Origin: Ramlibacter monticola
Lineage (GTDB): Bacteria; Pseudomonadota; Gammaproteobacteria; Burkholderiales; Burkholderiaceae_C
Assembly: GCF_016722785.1 (NCBI RefSeq)
Contig: NZ_JAEQNE010000006.1
Coordinates: 299,501-363,500 of the forward strand
Reading direction: 5' to 3'
Length of the DNA: 64,000 nt
Positions 44,328 through 53,856 of this stretch are shown piece by piece. The position numbers and the translations under genes were made by a program. Each line of letters starts with the position of its first letter. Position 1 is the stretch's first letter. The notes beneath the pieces are model-generated. The model was not told the origin of the DNA and did not search any database. It saw only the letters and a list, made by a program, of their open reading frames with translations.

Positions 44328-45758
44328 TCACTTCGGGATGCTGATCACCTGCGGCTGCGTGACGGCCTTCAGGCCCTCGGCGCCGAACTCCACGCCCCAG
44401 CCGGATTTCTTGCTGCCGCCGAAGGGCACCATGGGATGCACCATGCCGTGCTGGTTGATCCAGACCGTGCCGGCCTGCAGGCGGGCGGCGACGGACTTCG
44501 CCTTCTGCACGTCGGGGCTCCACACCGAGGCGCCGAGGCCCACGTCGAGCCCGTTGGCGCTGCGCACCGCGTCGTCGACGCTGCGGTACTTGATGATCGG
44601 CAGCACCGGGCCGAACTGCTCCTGGTCGACCAGGCTGGCGCCGTCGGCGATGTCGGTGACGAGCGTCAGCGGGTAGAAGTTGCCCGGGCCCTGCGGCGCC
44701 TCGCCGCCGCAGACGATGGTCGCGCCGCCCTGGCGCGCCTGCTCCACCAGCTCGGTGACCTTGCGGAACTGCATCGCGTTCTGGATCGGGCCGACCACGG
44801 TCTCGGCCTGCATGCCGTCGCCCATGGGCATGCCCTCGGCCAGCACCTTGAGCTCGGCGACGATGGCGTCGTGGCGGCTCTCGGGCACGTAGAGGCGCTT
44901 GATGGCGGCGCAGGTCTGGCCCATGTTGATGAAGGCGCCCCAGAACAGGCCGATCGCGATCTGCTTCGGATCGGCGTCGTCCAGCACGATGGCGGCGTCG
45001 TTGCCGCCCAGCTCCATGGTGGTGGGCGTGAGGTGGCGGGCGGCGGTGGCGGCGATCTTCGCGCCGGTGGCGCCGGAGCCGGTGAACATGATCTTGTCGA
45101 CGGCGGGGTTGTCCACCAGCGCGGCGCCGACTTCGCCGTCGCCGCTGACCGTGTTCAGCACGCCGGCCGGCAGCACCTGTGCGATCAGGCGCACCAGCTC
45201 GAGGCTGCAGATGCTGGTGTACTCGGAGGGCTTGAGCACCACCGTGTTGCCGGCGCGCAGCGAGGGGATCATCTGCCAGATGGCGATCAGCAGCGGCCAG
45301 TTCCAGGGCGCGATGGCGGCCACCACGCCGAAGGGCCGGCGGTGCACCTCGTCGCGGCGGCTGTTGTCCTCGAAGGCCACTTCGACCGGCAGCTCCAGGC
45401 TGGCCGGCACGCGCGTCCAGGTCTCGCAGCCCCACAGCTCGAAGCGGGAGCCCGGCACGTTGCCGGGGCCGACGCCGCCCAGCGGCTTGCCCTGCTCGCG
45501 CGTGACCCACTGCGACAGGTAGTCGGCGTTCTCCTTGATCACGTCCGCCACCTTGTGCAGCAGCTCGCGGCGCGTCTCGTCCGGCAGGGCCGCCCACGCG
45601 GGCTGCGCCGCCTTCGCCGCCGCGACGGCGGCCGCGACTTCCTGGCGGGTCGAGCGGGGCACCAGCCCGATCGCTTCGCCCGTGGCCGGGTTCCTGGATT
45701 CGAAGCTGCTGGCGGAATGGACCTGGCGGCCATTCACGGTGTTCGTGAAGCTTTGCAT
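44328..45758 (-). CDS. Aldehyde dehydrogenase
   Basis: This is a 476-residue NAD(P)-dependent aldehyde dehydrogenase. PWNWPLLIAIWQ is the cofactor-entry motif, FTGSGATGAKI the Rossmann loop, MELGGNDAAIVL carries the general-base glutamate and NMGQTCAAIKRLYV the catalytic cysteine. A strong AGGAGA lies upstream of ATG 45758. It heads the DUF1329/DUF1302/RND operon and is divergent from the amine dehydrogenase operon, so it could oxidise the aldehyde that enzyme releases. That pairing is inferred. Confidence 0.93.
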   Translation of the reverse strand: MQSFTNTVNGRQVHSASSFESRNPATGEAIGLVPRSTRQEVAAAVAAAKAAQPAWAALPDETRRELLHKVADVIKENADYLSQWVTREQGKPLGGVGPGNVPGSRFELWGCETWTRVPASLELPVEVAFEDNSRRDEVHRRPFGVVAAIAPWNWPLLIAIWQMIPSLRAGNTVVLKPSEYTSICSLELVRLIAQVLPAGVLNTVSGDGEVGAALVDNPAVDKIMFTGSGATGAKIAATAARHLTPTTMELGGNDAAIVLDDADPKQIAIGLFWGAFINMGQTCAAIKRLYVPESRHDAIVAELKVLAEGMPMGDGMQAETVVGPIQNAMQFRKVTELVEQARQGGATIVCGGEAPQGPGNFYPLTLVTDIADGASLVDQEQFGPVLPIIKYRSVDDAVRSANGLDVGLGASVWSPDVQKAKSVAARLQAGTVWINQHGMVHPMVPFGGSKKSGWGVEFGAEGLKAVTQPQVISIPK

Positions 45759-45895
45759 GCGCTGTTCTCCTGGCCCGGGGGGCACGTTGATGTCAGCGGG
45801 AGTTTCTGGAATTCCGCGGCGGCGGGCATCGCGTAGATTCGCTGCGGGTTTCCCCTGCCGTCGCGGGCGCGCATGACACCACCCCCGACGCGGCA

Positions 45896-45911
45896 TCGCG
45901 AAAGTTCGCGA
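45896..45911. promoter_or_regulatory. Perfect palindrome in the aldehyde/amine dehydrogenase divergent gap
   Basis: TCGCGAA-AG-TTCGCGA is a perfect 7-2-7 inverted repeat. It lies 66 bases before the amine dehydrogenase ATG and 138 before the aldehyde dehydrogenase ATG, a good place for an operator acting on one or both operons. The LuxR-type protein encoded at 49710-50552 is a candidate ligand. Confidence 0.45.
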
Positions 45912-45976
45912 TTCGTCCCGCGCGGGCCCGGCCTAGACTGCGCTCGCGACGGCGACCCAGCCGTCCGGAGACCGAC

Positions 45977-47128
45977 ATGCCACTTCATCCGGCCCGAGGC
46001 GCACTGCCCCTGGGGCTCTCGCTCCTGATCGCCGCCGGCGCCGCGCAGGCGCAACTCGCCGTCGAAACGCTGGCGATGGAACCGCTGGCGCCGGCGGACG
46101 CCCATCGCATCTACCTGAGCGATCCCACCATGCCGCACCTGGTCGACGGCCGCATCCACGTGATCGACGGCGCCGCCATGAAGTACCTGGGCATGGTCGG
46201 GAGCGGCTTCGCAGGCAGCAGCGTCGTTTCGCCCGACCGCAAGACGCTGTACGTGGCCACGACCTATCTCAGCCGGTTGCAACGCGGCACCCGCACGGAC
46301 GTCATCGAGGCCTACGACACCGGCGACCTCACCCTGCGCTACGAGATCGAGATTCCCGCCAAGCACGCGCAGTCGCTCCCGATCAAGGCGCTGACGGCGG
46401 CAACCGGCGACGGGCGCTTCCTGCTGGTGCAGAACGCGACGCCGGCGACTTCGATCACCGTGGTCGACCTGGCGCAGAAGCGCGTTGCCAGCGAAATCGC
46501 CAACCCCGGCTGCTGGGGCGTGATTCCCTGGCCCTCGGCACCGGCGAAGTTCACCACCGTGTGCGGGGACGGGACCCTGGCCACCTTCGAGCTGAATTCC
46601 GAGGGTAAGGCGCAGGAGCCGCTGGTCACGAAGTCCTTCTTCGATCCGGACCGCGATCCCGTCTTCATGCACTACGAGATGCTCGGGGACGAGCTGCTGA
46701 TGGTCTCGTACTACGGCGCGCTCTATTCCGTCCAGCTGGCCGGCGCGGCGCCAACCGTGCGCGAGCCCTGGAACTTCATCGACGCCGCGGCCCGCAAGCA
46801 GCGCTGGGCGCCCGGCGGCTACGCGCTGTTCGCGCTCGACCCCGACACGCGCCGGCTCTACGTGGGCATGCACGACCAGCAGGCCGAAGGCTCGCACAAG
46901 AATCCCGCCAAGGAACTCTGGGTGCTGGACCTCGCCGCCCGCAAGCGGATCGCCCGCCTGCCGGGGGACCTGGCGCTGTCGATGGCGATGACCCGCTCGG
47001 CGCCGCGCCGCCTGTACCTCCTGAGCGCCGCCGACAACAAGCTGGTGAGCTTCGACCCGGCCAACCCGCGCGCCCGCAAGCGCTCCGCCCCCTTCGGCGA
47101 GACGCCCATCTACCTGGAGCTGCACTGA
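45977..47128 (+). CDS. aauB: Amine dehydrogenase, large (beta-propeller) chain
   Basis: The 383-residue periplasmic subunit has a signal peptide cut after AAGAAQAQ. The mature chain is a WD-like seven-blade propeller of the methylamine/aromatic amine dehydrogenase heavy chain family: RIYLSDPTMPHLVDGRIHVI, GSGFAGSSVVSPDRKTLYVA, RLYVGMHDQQAEGSHKNPAK, and a C-terminal PIYLELH. Together with the small chain it oxidises primary amines to aldehydes and ammonia. The gene order matches the aauBEDA cluster of aromatic amine dehydrogenase, which is why I favour that subtype over methylamine dehydrogenase. Confidence 0.88.
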   Translation: MPLHPARGALPLGLSLLIAAGAAQAQLAVETLAMEPLAPADAHRIYLSDPTMPHLVDGRIHVIDGAAMKYLGMVGSGFAGSSVVSPDRKTLYVATTYLSRLQRGTRTDVIEAYDTGDLTLRYEIEIPAKHAQSLPIKALTAATGDGRFLLVQNATPATSITVVDLAQKRVASEIANPGCWGVIPWPSAPAKFTTVCGDGTLATFELNSEGKAQEPLVTKSFFDPDRDPVFMHYEMLGDELLMVSYYGALYSVQLAGAAPTVREPWNFIDAAARKQRWAPGGYALFALDPDTRRLYVGMHDQQAEGSHKNPAKELWVLDLAARKRIARLPGDLALSMAMTRSAPRRLYLLSAADNKLVSFDPANPRARKRSAPFGETPIYLELH

Positions 47129-47673
47129 TGACGCCCGCCCTCGACCCGGTGGTGGCGCACGCGACGGCCTCCGCGCTCGCCGCCGTCTTCCTGCTCGCCG
47201 GGCTCGGCAAGCTGCGCGATCCGGCGCTCTTCCGCGCCACCGTCGACAACTATCGGCTGCTGCCCGAGCCGCTGGTCGCCGCGTTCGCCTGGCTGCTCCC
47301 GCTGGCGGAATGCGCTGCCGGCGTGCTGCTGTTCGCGGACGGCACGCGCGCGACCGGCAGCTTGCTGGCCGCTCTGCTGCTCGTTCTCGTGTCCATCGCC
47401 ATCGCCGTGAACATCCGGCGCGGCCGCACGCACCTCGATTGCGGCTGCGGCCTCGGCACGGAGGTCCCCATCGGCCCCGGCCTGCTCGTGCGCAACGCCG
47501 TGCTCGTCGCGGCGGCGCTGCTCCTGCTGCTGCCGGTGGCGCCGCGCGCGACCGTGTGGCTGGACCTCCTCGCCGCCCTCTTCCTCGCCCTCTTCCTCTT
47601 CGGCCTGCAGGCGCTCGCCACCGCGCTGCTCGCCCAACACGCCCGTCTCCAGTCCCTCAGGAATCTGCCATGA
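47128..47673 (+). CDS. aauE: MauE-like membrane protein for amine dehydrogenase maturation
   Basis: The 181-residue protein has four hydrophobic helices of the DoxX/MauE type (VFLLAGLGKLRDPALFRATV is the family opening, and DCGCGLG is a conserved cysteine loop). MauE works with MauD in the formation or transport of disulphides in the small subunit, which carries many of them. It overlaps the large-chain stop by one base (TGATG) and the next gene by four. Confidence 0.86.
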   Translation: MTPALDPVVAHATASALAAVFLLAGLGKLRDPALFRATVDNYRLLPEPLVAAFAWLLPLAECAAGVLLFADGTRATGSLLAALLLVLVSIAIAVNIRRGRTHLDCGCGLGTEVPIGPGLLVRNAVLVAAALLLLLPVAPRATVWLDLLAALFLALFLFGLQALATALLAQHARLQSLRNLP

Positions 47674-48275
47674 TCGAAGCCCTCATCGTCTCCAACATCC
47701 TGCTGTGGCTGGCCGTGCTGGCCCTGCTGGCCACGGTGCTCGCACTCGGCCGCCAGATCGGCATCCTGTACGAGCGCATCGCGCCCATGGGCGCGCTGAT
47801 GATGGACAGCGGCCCCGGCGTCGGCCAGCCCGCGCCCGTGTTCGCGCTGCCCGCGCTGGGCGGCGGCCAGGTGAACATCGGCGGCACCGGCCCGCGCAAT
47901 ACCCTGCTGTTCTTCCTCTCGCCCACCTGCCCGGTCTGCAAGAAGCTGCTGCCGATCCTGAAGTCGGTGCAGAAGGCGGAAGCGTCCACCACGCAGGTGG
48001 TGCTGGCCTCGGACGGCGAGCTGCCCGAACACGAGGAGTTCCGCCAGCGCGCCGACCTGGGCGCCTTCCCCTACGTGCTCTCGGCGGAGCTCGGCATGCG
48101 CTTCCACGTGAGCAAGCTGCCCTACGCGGTGCTGATGGATGCGCAGGGCACCGTCCGCGCCAAGGGCCTCGTTAACTCGCGCGAGCAGCTGGAGAGCCTG
48201 CTGGCCGCGCAGGAACTCGGCGTGGCCTCGGTCCAGCAATACCTCGAAGGCCAGCCGGCGAAGGCCAGCGCATGA
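47670..48275 (+). CDS. aauD: MauD-like thioredoxin-fold protein
   Basis: The 201-residue protein has one N-terminal membrane anchor (~5-28) and a periplasmic thioredoxin domain with the CPVC redox motif at Cys87 and Cys90 (LFFLSPTCPVCKKLLP). MauD is needed for correct disulphide pairing in the six-disulphide small subunit of the TTQ enzymes. It is joined by ATGA overlaps to both neighbours. Confidence 0.9.
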   Translation: MIEALIVSNILLWLAVLALLATVLALGRQIGILYERIAPMGALMMDSGPGVGQPAPVFALPALGGGQVNIGGTGPRNTLLFFLSPTCPVCKKLLPILKSVQKAEASTTQVVLASDGELPEHEEFRQRADLGAFPYVLSAELGMRFHVSKLPYAVLMDAQGTVRAKGLVNSREQLESLLAAQELGVASVQQYLEGQPAKASA

Positions 48276-48820
48276 ACCGCCTGTTCGCATTCATCGACCG
48301 GCTGGCGGAGCGCAATACACGGACGCTCGCCAGCCGCACCTCCCGCCGCGGCATGCTGGCACGGATCGGCCGCGTGGCACTCGGCTCCGCGCTGGCGCTG
48401 CCGGTGCTGCCCTTCGACCGCACCTCGCAGGCGCACGCCGCCGGCGCGCACGGCGCCGCCGGCGGCAAGAAGAAGCCGGGCACCACGGACTGCGACTACT
48501 GGCGCTACTGCTCGGTGGACGGCTTTCTCTGCTCGTGCTGCGGGGGCAGCGCCACCACCTGCCCGCCGGGAACCTCGCCTTCCAAGGTGACCTGGGTCGG
48601 CACCTGCCACAACCCCGCGGACGGCCGCGACTACCTGGTCAGCTACAACGACTGCTGCGGACGCACGACCTGCGGCCGCTGCTTCTGCAACACCAATCAC
48701 GGCGACCGCCCCGGCTACCGGCTCGGCGTGCACAACGACGTCAACTGGTGCATGAGCAACGACAGCTCCATGTACCACTGCACCGTGTCGGTCATCGTCG
48801 GCGTGGCGGAGAAGGAATGA
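48272..48820 (+). CDS. aauA: Amine dehydrogenase, small chain with TTQ cofactor
   Basis: The 182-residue precursor starts with a long twin-arginine-type leader (SRTSRRGMLARIG followed by a hydrophobic run) ending near SQAHAA. The mature chain has the dense cysteine pattern of the family (CDYWRYCSVDG, CSCCGG, CHNP, DCCG, CGRCFC, WCMSN, YHCTVS). Trp108 (VTWVGTC) and Trp159 (VNWCMSN) align with the two tryptophans that are cross-linked into tryptophan tryptophylquinone. It is the catalytic subunit in the periplasm. Confidence 0.92.
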   Translation: MNRLFAFIDRLAERNTRTLASRTSRRGMLARIGRVALGSALALPVLPFDRTSQAHAAGAHGAAGGKKKPGTTDCDYWRYCSVDGFLCSCCGGSATTCPPGTSPSKVTWVGTCHNPADGRDYLVSYNDCCGRTTCGRCFCNTNHGDRPGYRLGVHNDVNWCMSNDSSMYHCTVSVIVGVAEKE

Positions 48821-49272
48821 TGAATCGCAACTGCATCGCAACACTGGCGGCCGCGGCCGCCCTCGCCGGCACCGCGCCGGCCTTCGCCCAGGACACGGGC
48901 CCGGGACAGGCCTTCTTCGAGCGCCAGTGCGCGGCCTGCCACCAGAAGGGGGGCACGGGCCTGGCGGGCCTGGCGCCGCCGCTCGCGGGCGCGCTCGGGC
49001 CCGTGCTCGCGGCGCCGGAAGGCCGCGACTACCTGCTCCAGGTCATGGTGAACGGCCTCTCCGGCAAGATCGTCTCCAAGGGGCAGCTGTTCAACCTGGC
49101 GATGCCGCCGCAGGGAGGCTTCTCCGACCCCGAGCTCGCCGACGCCGCCCGCTATGTCGCCAGCCTGAACGGAAGCACCGCATCGTTCGCGGCCGAGGAC
49201 GTGGCGCGGGCCCGCGGCACCACCGTCACCCACAAGCAGCTGCGCGAACTGCGCGAGCGCCTGCTGAAGTGA
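48817..49272 (+). CDS. Periplasmic monohaem cytochrome c
   Basis: The 151-residue product has a signal peptide cut after TAPAFAQ, one haem-binding site CAACH (Cys38, Cys41, His42) and a likely methionine ligand in NLAMPPQGGF. It is coupled to the small-chain gene (ATGA; a second ATG follows at once). A monohaem cytochrome at this place is known from the aau cluster of Alcaligenes and is a candidate electron acceptor of the amine dehydrogenase. Confidence 0.88.
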   Translation: MMNRNCIATLAAAAALAGTAPAFAQDTGPGQAFFERQCAACHQKGGTGLAGLAPPLAGALGPVLAAPEGRDYLLQVMVNGLSGKIVSKGQLFNLAMPPQGGFSDPELADAARYVASLNGSTASFAAEDVARARGTTVTHKQLRELRERLLK

Positions 49273-49274
49273 CC

Positions 49275-49706
49275 ATGCGCCCGGCCGCCCTGCTCTTGTC
49301 CGGCGCCCTGCTGGCCGCAGGCGGCGCCGCGGCCGCCGGCGACGAGGCCCGGGCCCGGCTGCAGTACCTGCAGCATTGCTCCGGCTGCCACCTCGTCGAC
49401 GGCAGCGGATCGCCCACCAAGGGCATCCCCTCCATGCGCGGCATGCTGGGGCGCTTCCTCCAGGTGCCCGGCGGGCGCGAGTTCATCGTGCAGGTTCCCG
49501 GCGTCATGAACTCCGCGCTGCGCGACGCCGACGTCGCGAACCTGATGAACTGGCTGGTGCCCGCGGTTTCCGCCGCGACCCTGCCCGCCGGCTTCCAGCC
49601 GTACACGGCGCAGGAGATCGCGCGGCTGCGCAGCAGCCGGCCGGCGGACATCATGGCTTTCCGCGCCCGGCTGGTGCGGGAGATGAAGGACCCGGGGACG
49701 CCTTGA
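49275..49706 (+). CDS. Second periplasmic cytochrome c
   Basis: The 143-residue product has a signal peptide (LLLSGALLAAGGAAAAG) and one CSGCH haem site near residue 35 in YLQHCSGCHLVDGSG. A distal methionine is less certain, with VPGVMNSALR the best candidate. It starts two bases after the previous stop. It ends three bases before the stop of the convergent regulator gene, leaving no room for a separate terminator. Confidence 0.85.
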   Translation: MRPAALLLSGALLAAGGAAAAGDEARARLQYLQHCSGCHLVDGSGSPTKGIPSMRGMLGRFLQVPGGREFIVQVPGVMNSALRDADVANLMNWLVPAVSAATLPAGFQPYTAQEIARLRSSRPADIMAFRARLVREMKDPGTP

Positions 49707-49709
49707 GGC

Positions 49710-50552
49710 TCAGGCCGCCAGCGGCACGCCGGTGATCTGCGAGAGTTCGCGCATCAGCTTCGCCGTGGAGTTCACGCCGAGCTTCTGCCGCATGCTGCGC
49801 AGCTGGTGGTCGATGGTGGAGCAGGAGCGATCGAGCTTGCGCGCGATCTCCTTGTAGCTGCAGCCGGCCAGCACCAGCTCCGCCACCCGCGTCTCCGCCG
49901 GCGTGAGCCCGGGCAGGCAGGTGCGCGAAGGCAGCGGCGAGGCGGCGTTCGAGGGCCCCTGCGCGAGTTCCTGCGCGGCGCCGAGGATGGGGCCCATCAC
50001 TTCGCGCGCGAGATGGTCGGCGTGCTCGCAATCGTCCGCGGACCAGGCGAAGGCCCGGTGGCTGTCCACGCAGACCAGGCCCACGTCGCGGCCGCGGTCG
50101 CGCAAGGCGATCGCGATCTTGCTGCGGGTGCCCACCGAGAGCAGCGCGCTGCGCATGGGCGCGCTGATGCGGCGGTCGTCCTGCGCGTTGTGGAAGACGA
50201 TCGCGCGCTCCGCCCCCCAGACCGTGCGGATGGCTTCCTCGCCGGTGTGGAACCGGGCGCCGAGCACGGAGGGCAGCTCGATGTCGTCGCGGCGCCGCTC
50301 GATGCGCGGGGTGTACACCGGGTCGGCGGCCCGGGCGAAGCCCCCGTCCACCCGGTCGGCGCCGGTCTCCGACAGCAACCAGCTCGTGCACACCGTCCAG
50401 CAGGCGGCGGGATCGTCGAGGTACAGCAGCATTTCCGCCGCGACGCCGCGCGATTCGCGCGACAGGCGGCCCGGATGCAGGAGGCGGTCCCTCAGGTCAG
50501 CCTGCACTGCGAACAGGTGCTGGGCATCGGGACGATGCGCGCCGTTTTCCAT
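49710..50552 (-). CDS. LuxR-type regulator with GAF-like sensor region
   Basis: The 280-residue product has a C-terminal LuxR/FixJ helix-turn-helix (~215-275: LTPAETRVAELVLAGCSYKEIARKL split as LTPAETRVAELVLAG and CSYKEIARKL). An N-terminal half with GAF-like composition (~20-190) could bind a small molecule. No receiver or autoinducer domain is recognised. It is convergent with the amine dehydrogenase operon and adjacent to the RidA end of the aromatic cluster, so it might control either; the amine dehydrogenase operon is the likelier target. Confidence 0.82.
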   Translation of the reverse strand: MENGAHRPDAQHLFAVQADLRDRLLHPGRLSRESRGVAAEMLLYLDDPAACWTVCTSWLLSETGADRVDGGFARAADPVYTPRIERRRDDIELPSVLGARFHTGEEAIRTVWGAERAIVFHNAQDDRRISAPMRSALLSVGTRSKIAIALRDRGRDVGLVCVDSHRAFAWSADDCEHADHLAREVMGPILGAAQELAQGPSNAASPLPSRTCLPGLTPAETRVAELVLAGCSYKEIARKLDRSCSTIDHQLRSMRQKLGVNSTAKLMRELSQITGVPLAA

Positions 50553-50615
50553 ACTGCGTGTTCCTTTCCTGTCGAAGAAATCCGCCCACCCCCGCCGCGG
50601 GGGCGCACCCGGGAC

Positions 50616-51008
50616 CTACTCGGGGATCACCGCCGTGGCCTCGATCTCCACCTTCGCGCGGTCCTCCATCAGCGCCGTCACTTCCACGGCGGTCATCGCG
50701 GCGTTGTAACTGCCGATGATCTCGCGGAAGGCGCGGCCCACGTCGCGGCCGGCGGCCAGGTACTCGCGCTTGTCGGTGACGTACCAGGTCATGCGCACGA
50801 TGTGCTCCGGCCGGCCGCCGGCTTCGCGCAGCACGTCGACGATGTTCTGCAGCGCCTGCTGCGCCTGGCCGGCGAAATCGTCGGTGTGGAACACGCCCTG
50901 GGCGTCCCAGCCGATCATGCCGGCGATGTAGACCTGGCGGCCGGTGACGGTGACGCCGTTCGCGTAGCCCTTGGGACGGGGCCAGCCGGCGGGGAGAAGC
51001 ACTTGCAT
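50616..51008 (-). CDS. RidA-family enamine/imine deaminase
   Basis: The 130-residue protein is of the YjgF/YER057c/UK114 (RidA) family: YIAGMIGWDAQG, DFAGQAQQALQNI and the C-terminal AKVEIEATAVIPE with the glutamate used in catalysis. RidA proteins hydrolyse reactive enamines or imines to ketones and ammonia. At the end of a 2-aminobenzoyl-CoA-type cluster it could deaminate the 2-amino-enone intermediate. GAGGAAC precedes ATG 51008. Confidence 0.9.
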   Translation of the reverse strand: MQVLLPAGWPRPKGYANGVTVTGRQVYIAGMIGWDAQGVFHTDDFAGQAQQALQNIVDVLREAGGRPEHIVRMTWYVTDKREYLAAGRDVGRAFREIIGSYNAAMTAVEVTALMEDRAKVEIEATAVIPE

Positions 51009-51051
51009 CGGGGTTCCTCGGATGGTTTGATATCTCGGTGGCGCGCCGCGC

Positions 51052-52212
<1,161 letters not shown>

Positions 52213-52213
52213 C

Positions 52214-53074
<861 letters not shown>

Positions 53075-53094
53075 GGTCTGGTTCCCTGGTTTGT

Positions 53095-53856
53095 TCACAT
53101 CACTTCGCCACCGGAGACCGAGATGGCCTGCCCGGTGATCGCGGAAGCGCCGTCGCCGCACAGCCAGCGCACGGCGTCGGCCACTTCCCGGGGGTGCACG
53201 ATGCGCTGCTGCGGATTGCCCCTGGCGAACTCCGCCAGCGCCTCCGCCTCGCTGCGGCCGGTCTTGGCCACCACGTTGGCCACGCTCTCGCGCAGGATGT
53301 CTGTTTCGGTGTAGCCGGGACACACCGCGTTCACGGTGATGCCCTTCTTCGCCACCTCCAGCGCCAGCGCGCGGGTGAGCCCCAGCACGCCGTGCTTGGC
53401 GGCGACGTACGCGCTGACGTAGGCATAGCCCTTCTGGGCCGCCGTGCTGGCGATGTTCACGATGCGGCCGCCGCCGGCCGCCAGCATCTGCGGCAGCGCG
53501 GCCTGCGAACAGAGGAAGGTGCCCGTGAGGTTGACGGCCAGCATGCGCTGCCACAGCTCCACGCTGGTCTTGAGCAGGGGCGCGCTCTCCGCCTGGCCCG
53601 CGTTGTTCACGAGGACATGCAGCGCGCCCCGCTCGGCATGGGCCCGCGCGAACGCGGCGCCGACCTGCTGCGGGTCGGCCACGTCGGCGACGGCGATGCC
53701 GTGACGCCCCGGAAGCTGCGCGGCGAGCGCCTGCAGCGCCGCCTCGTTGCGCCCCAGCAGCGTCAGCGACGCGCCCTCCTCGGCGAGCGTGCGCGCGATG
53801 GCGGCGCCGATGCCGCGCGCCGCGCCGGTGACGAGGGCGTGCCGGCCCTGCAGCAT
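53095..53856 (-). CDS. Short-chain dehydrogenase/reductase
   Basis: The 253-residue SDR has the NAD(P) motif TGAARGIG, the NNAG motif and catalytic Ser-Tyr-Lys in [10 protein letters not shown]...YVAAKHG. It ends in the typical GGEVM region ([14 protein letters not shown]). ATG 53856 overlaps the stop of the preceding monooxygenase gene by ATGA. It probably oxidises a hydroxyacyl-CoA ring intermediate, in line with beta-oxidation-like steps after dearomatisation. Confidence 0.92.
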   Translation of the reverse strand: MLQGRHALVTGAARGIGAAIARTLAEEGASLTLLGRNEAALQALAAQLPGRHGIAVADVADPQQVGAAFARAHAERGALHVLVNNAGQAESAPLLKTSVELWQRMLAVNLTGTFLCSQAALPQMLAAGGGRIVNIASTAAQKGYAYVSAYVAAKHGVLGLTRALALEVAKKGITVNAVCPGYTETDILRESVANVVAKTGRSEAEALAEFARGNPQQRIVHPREVADAVRWLCGDGASAITGQAISVSGGEVM

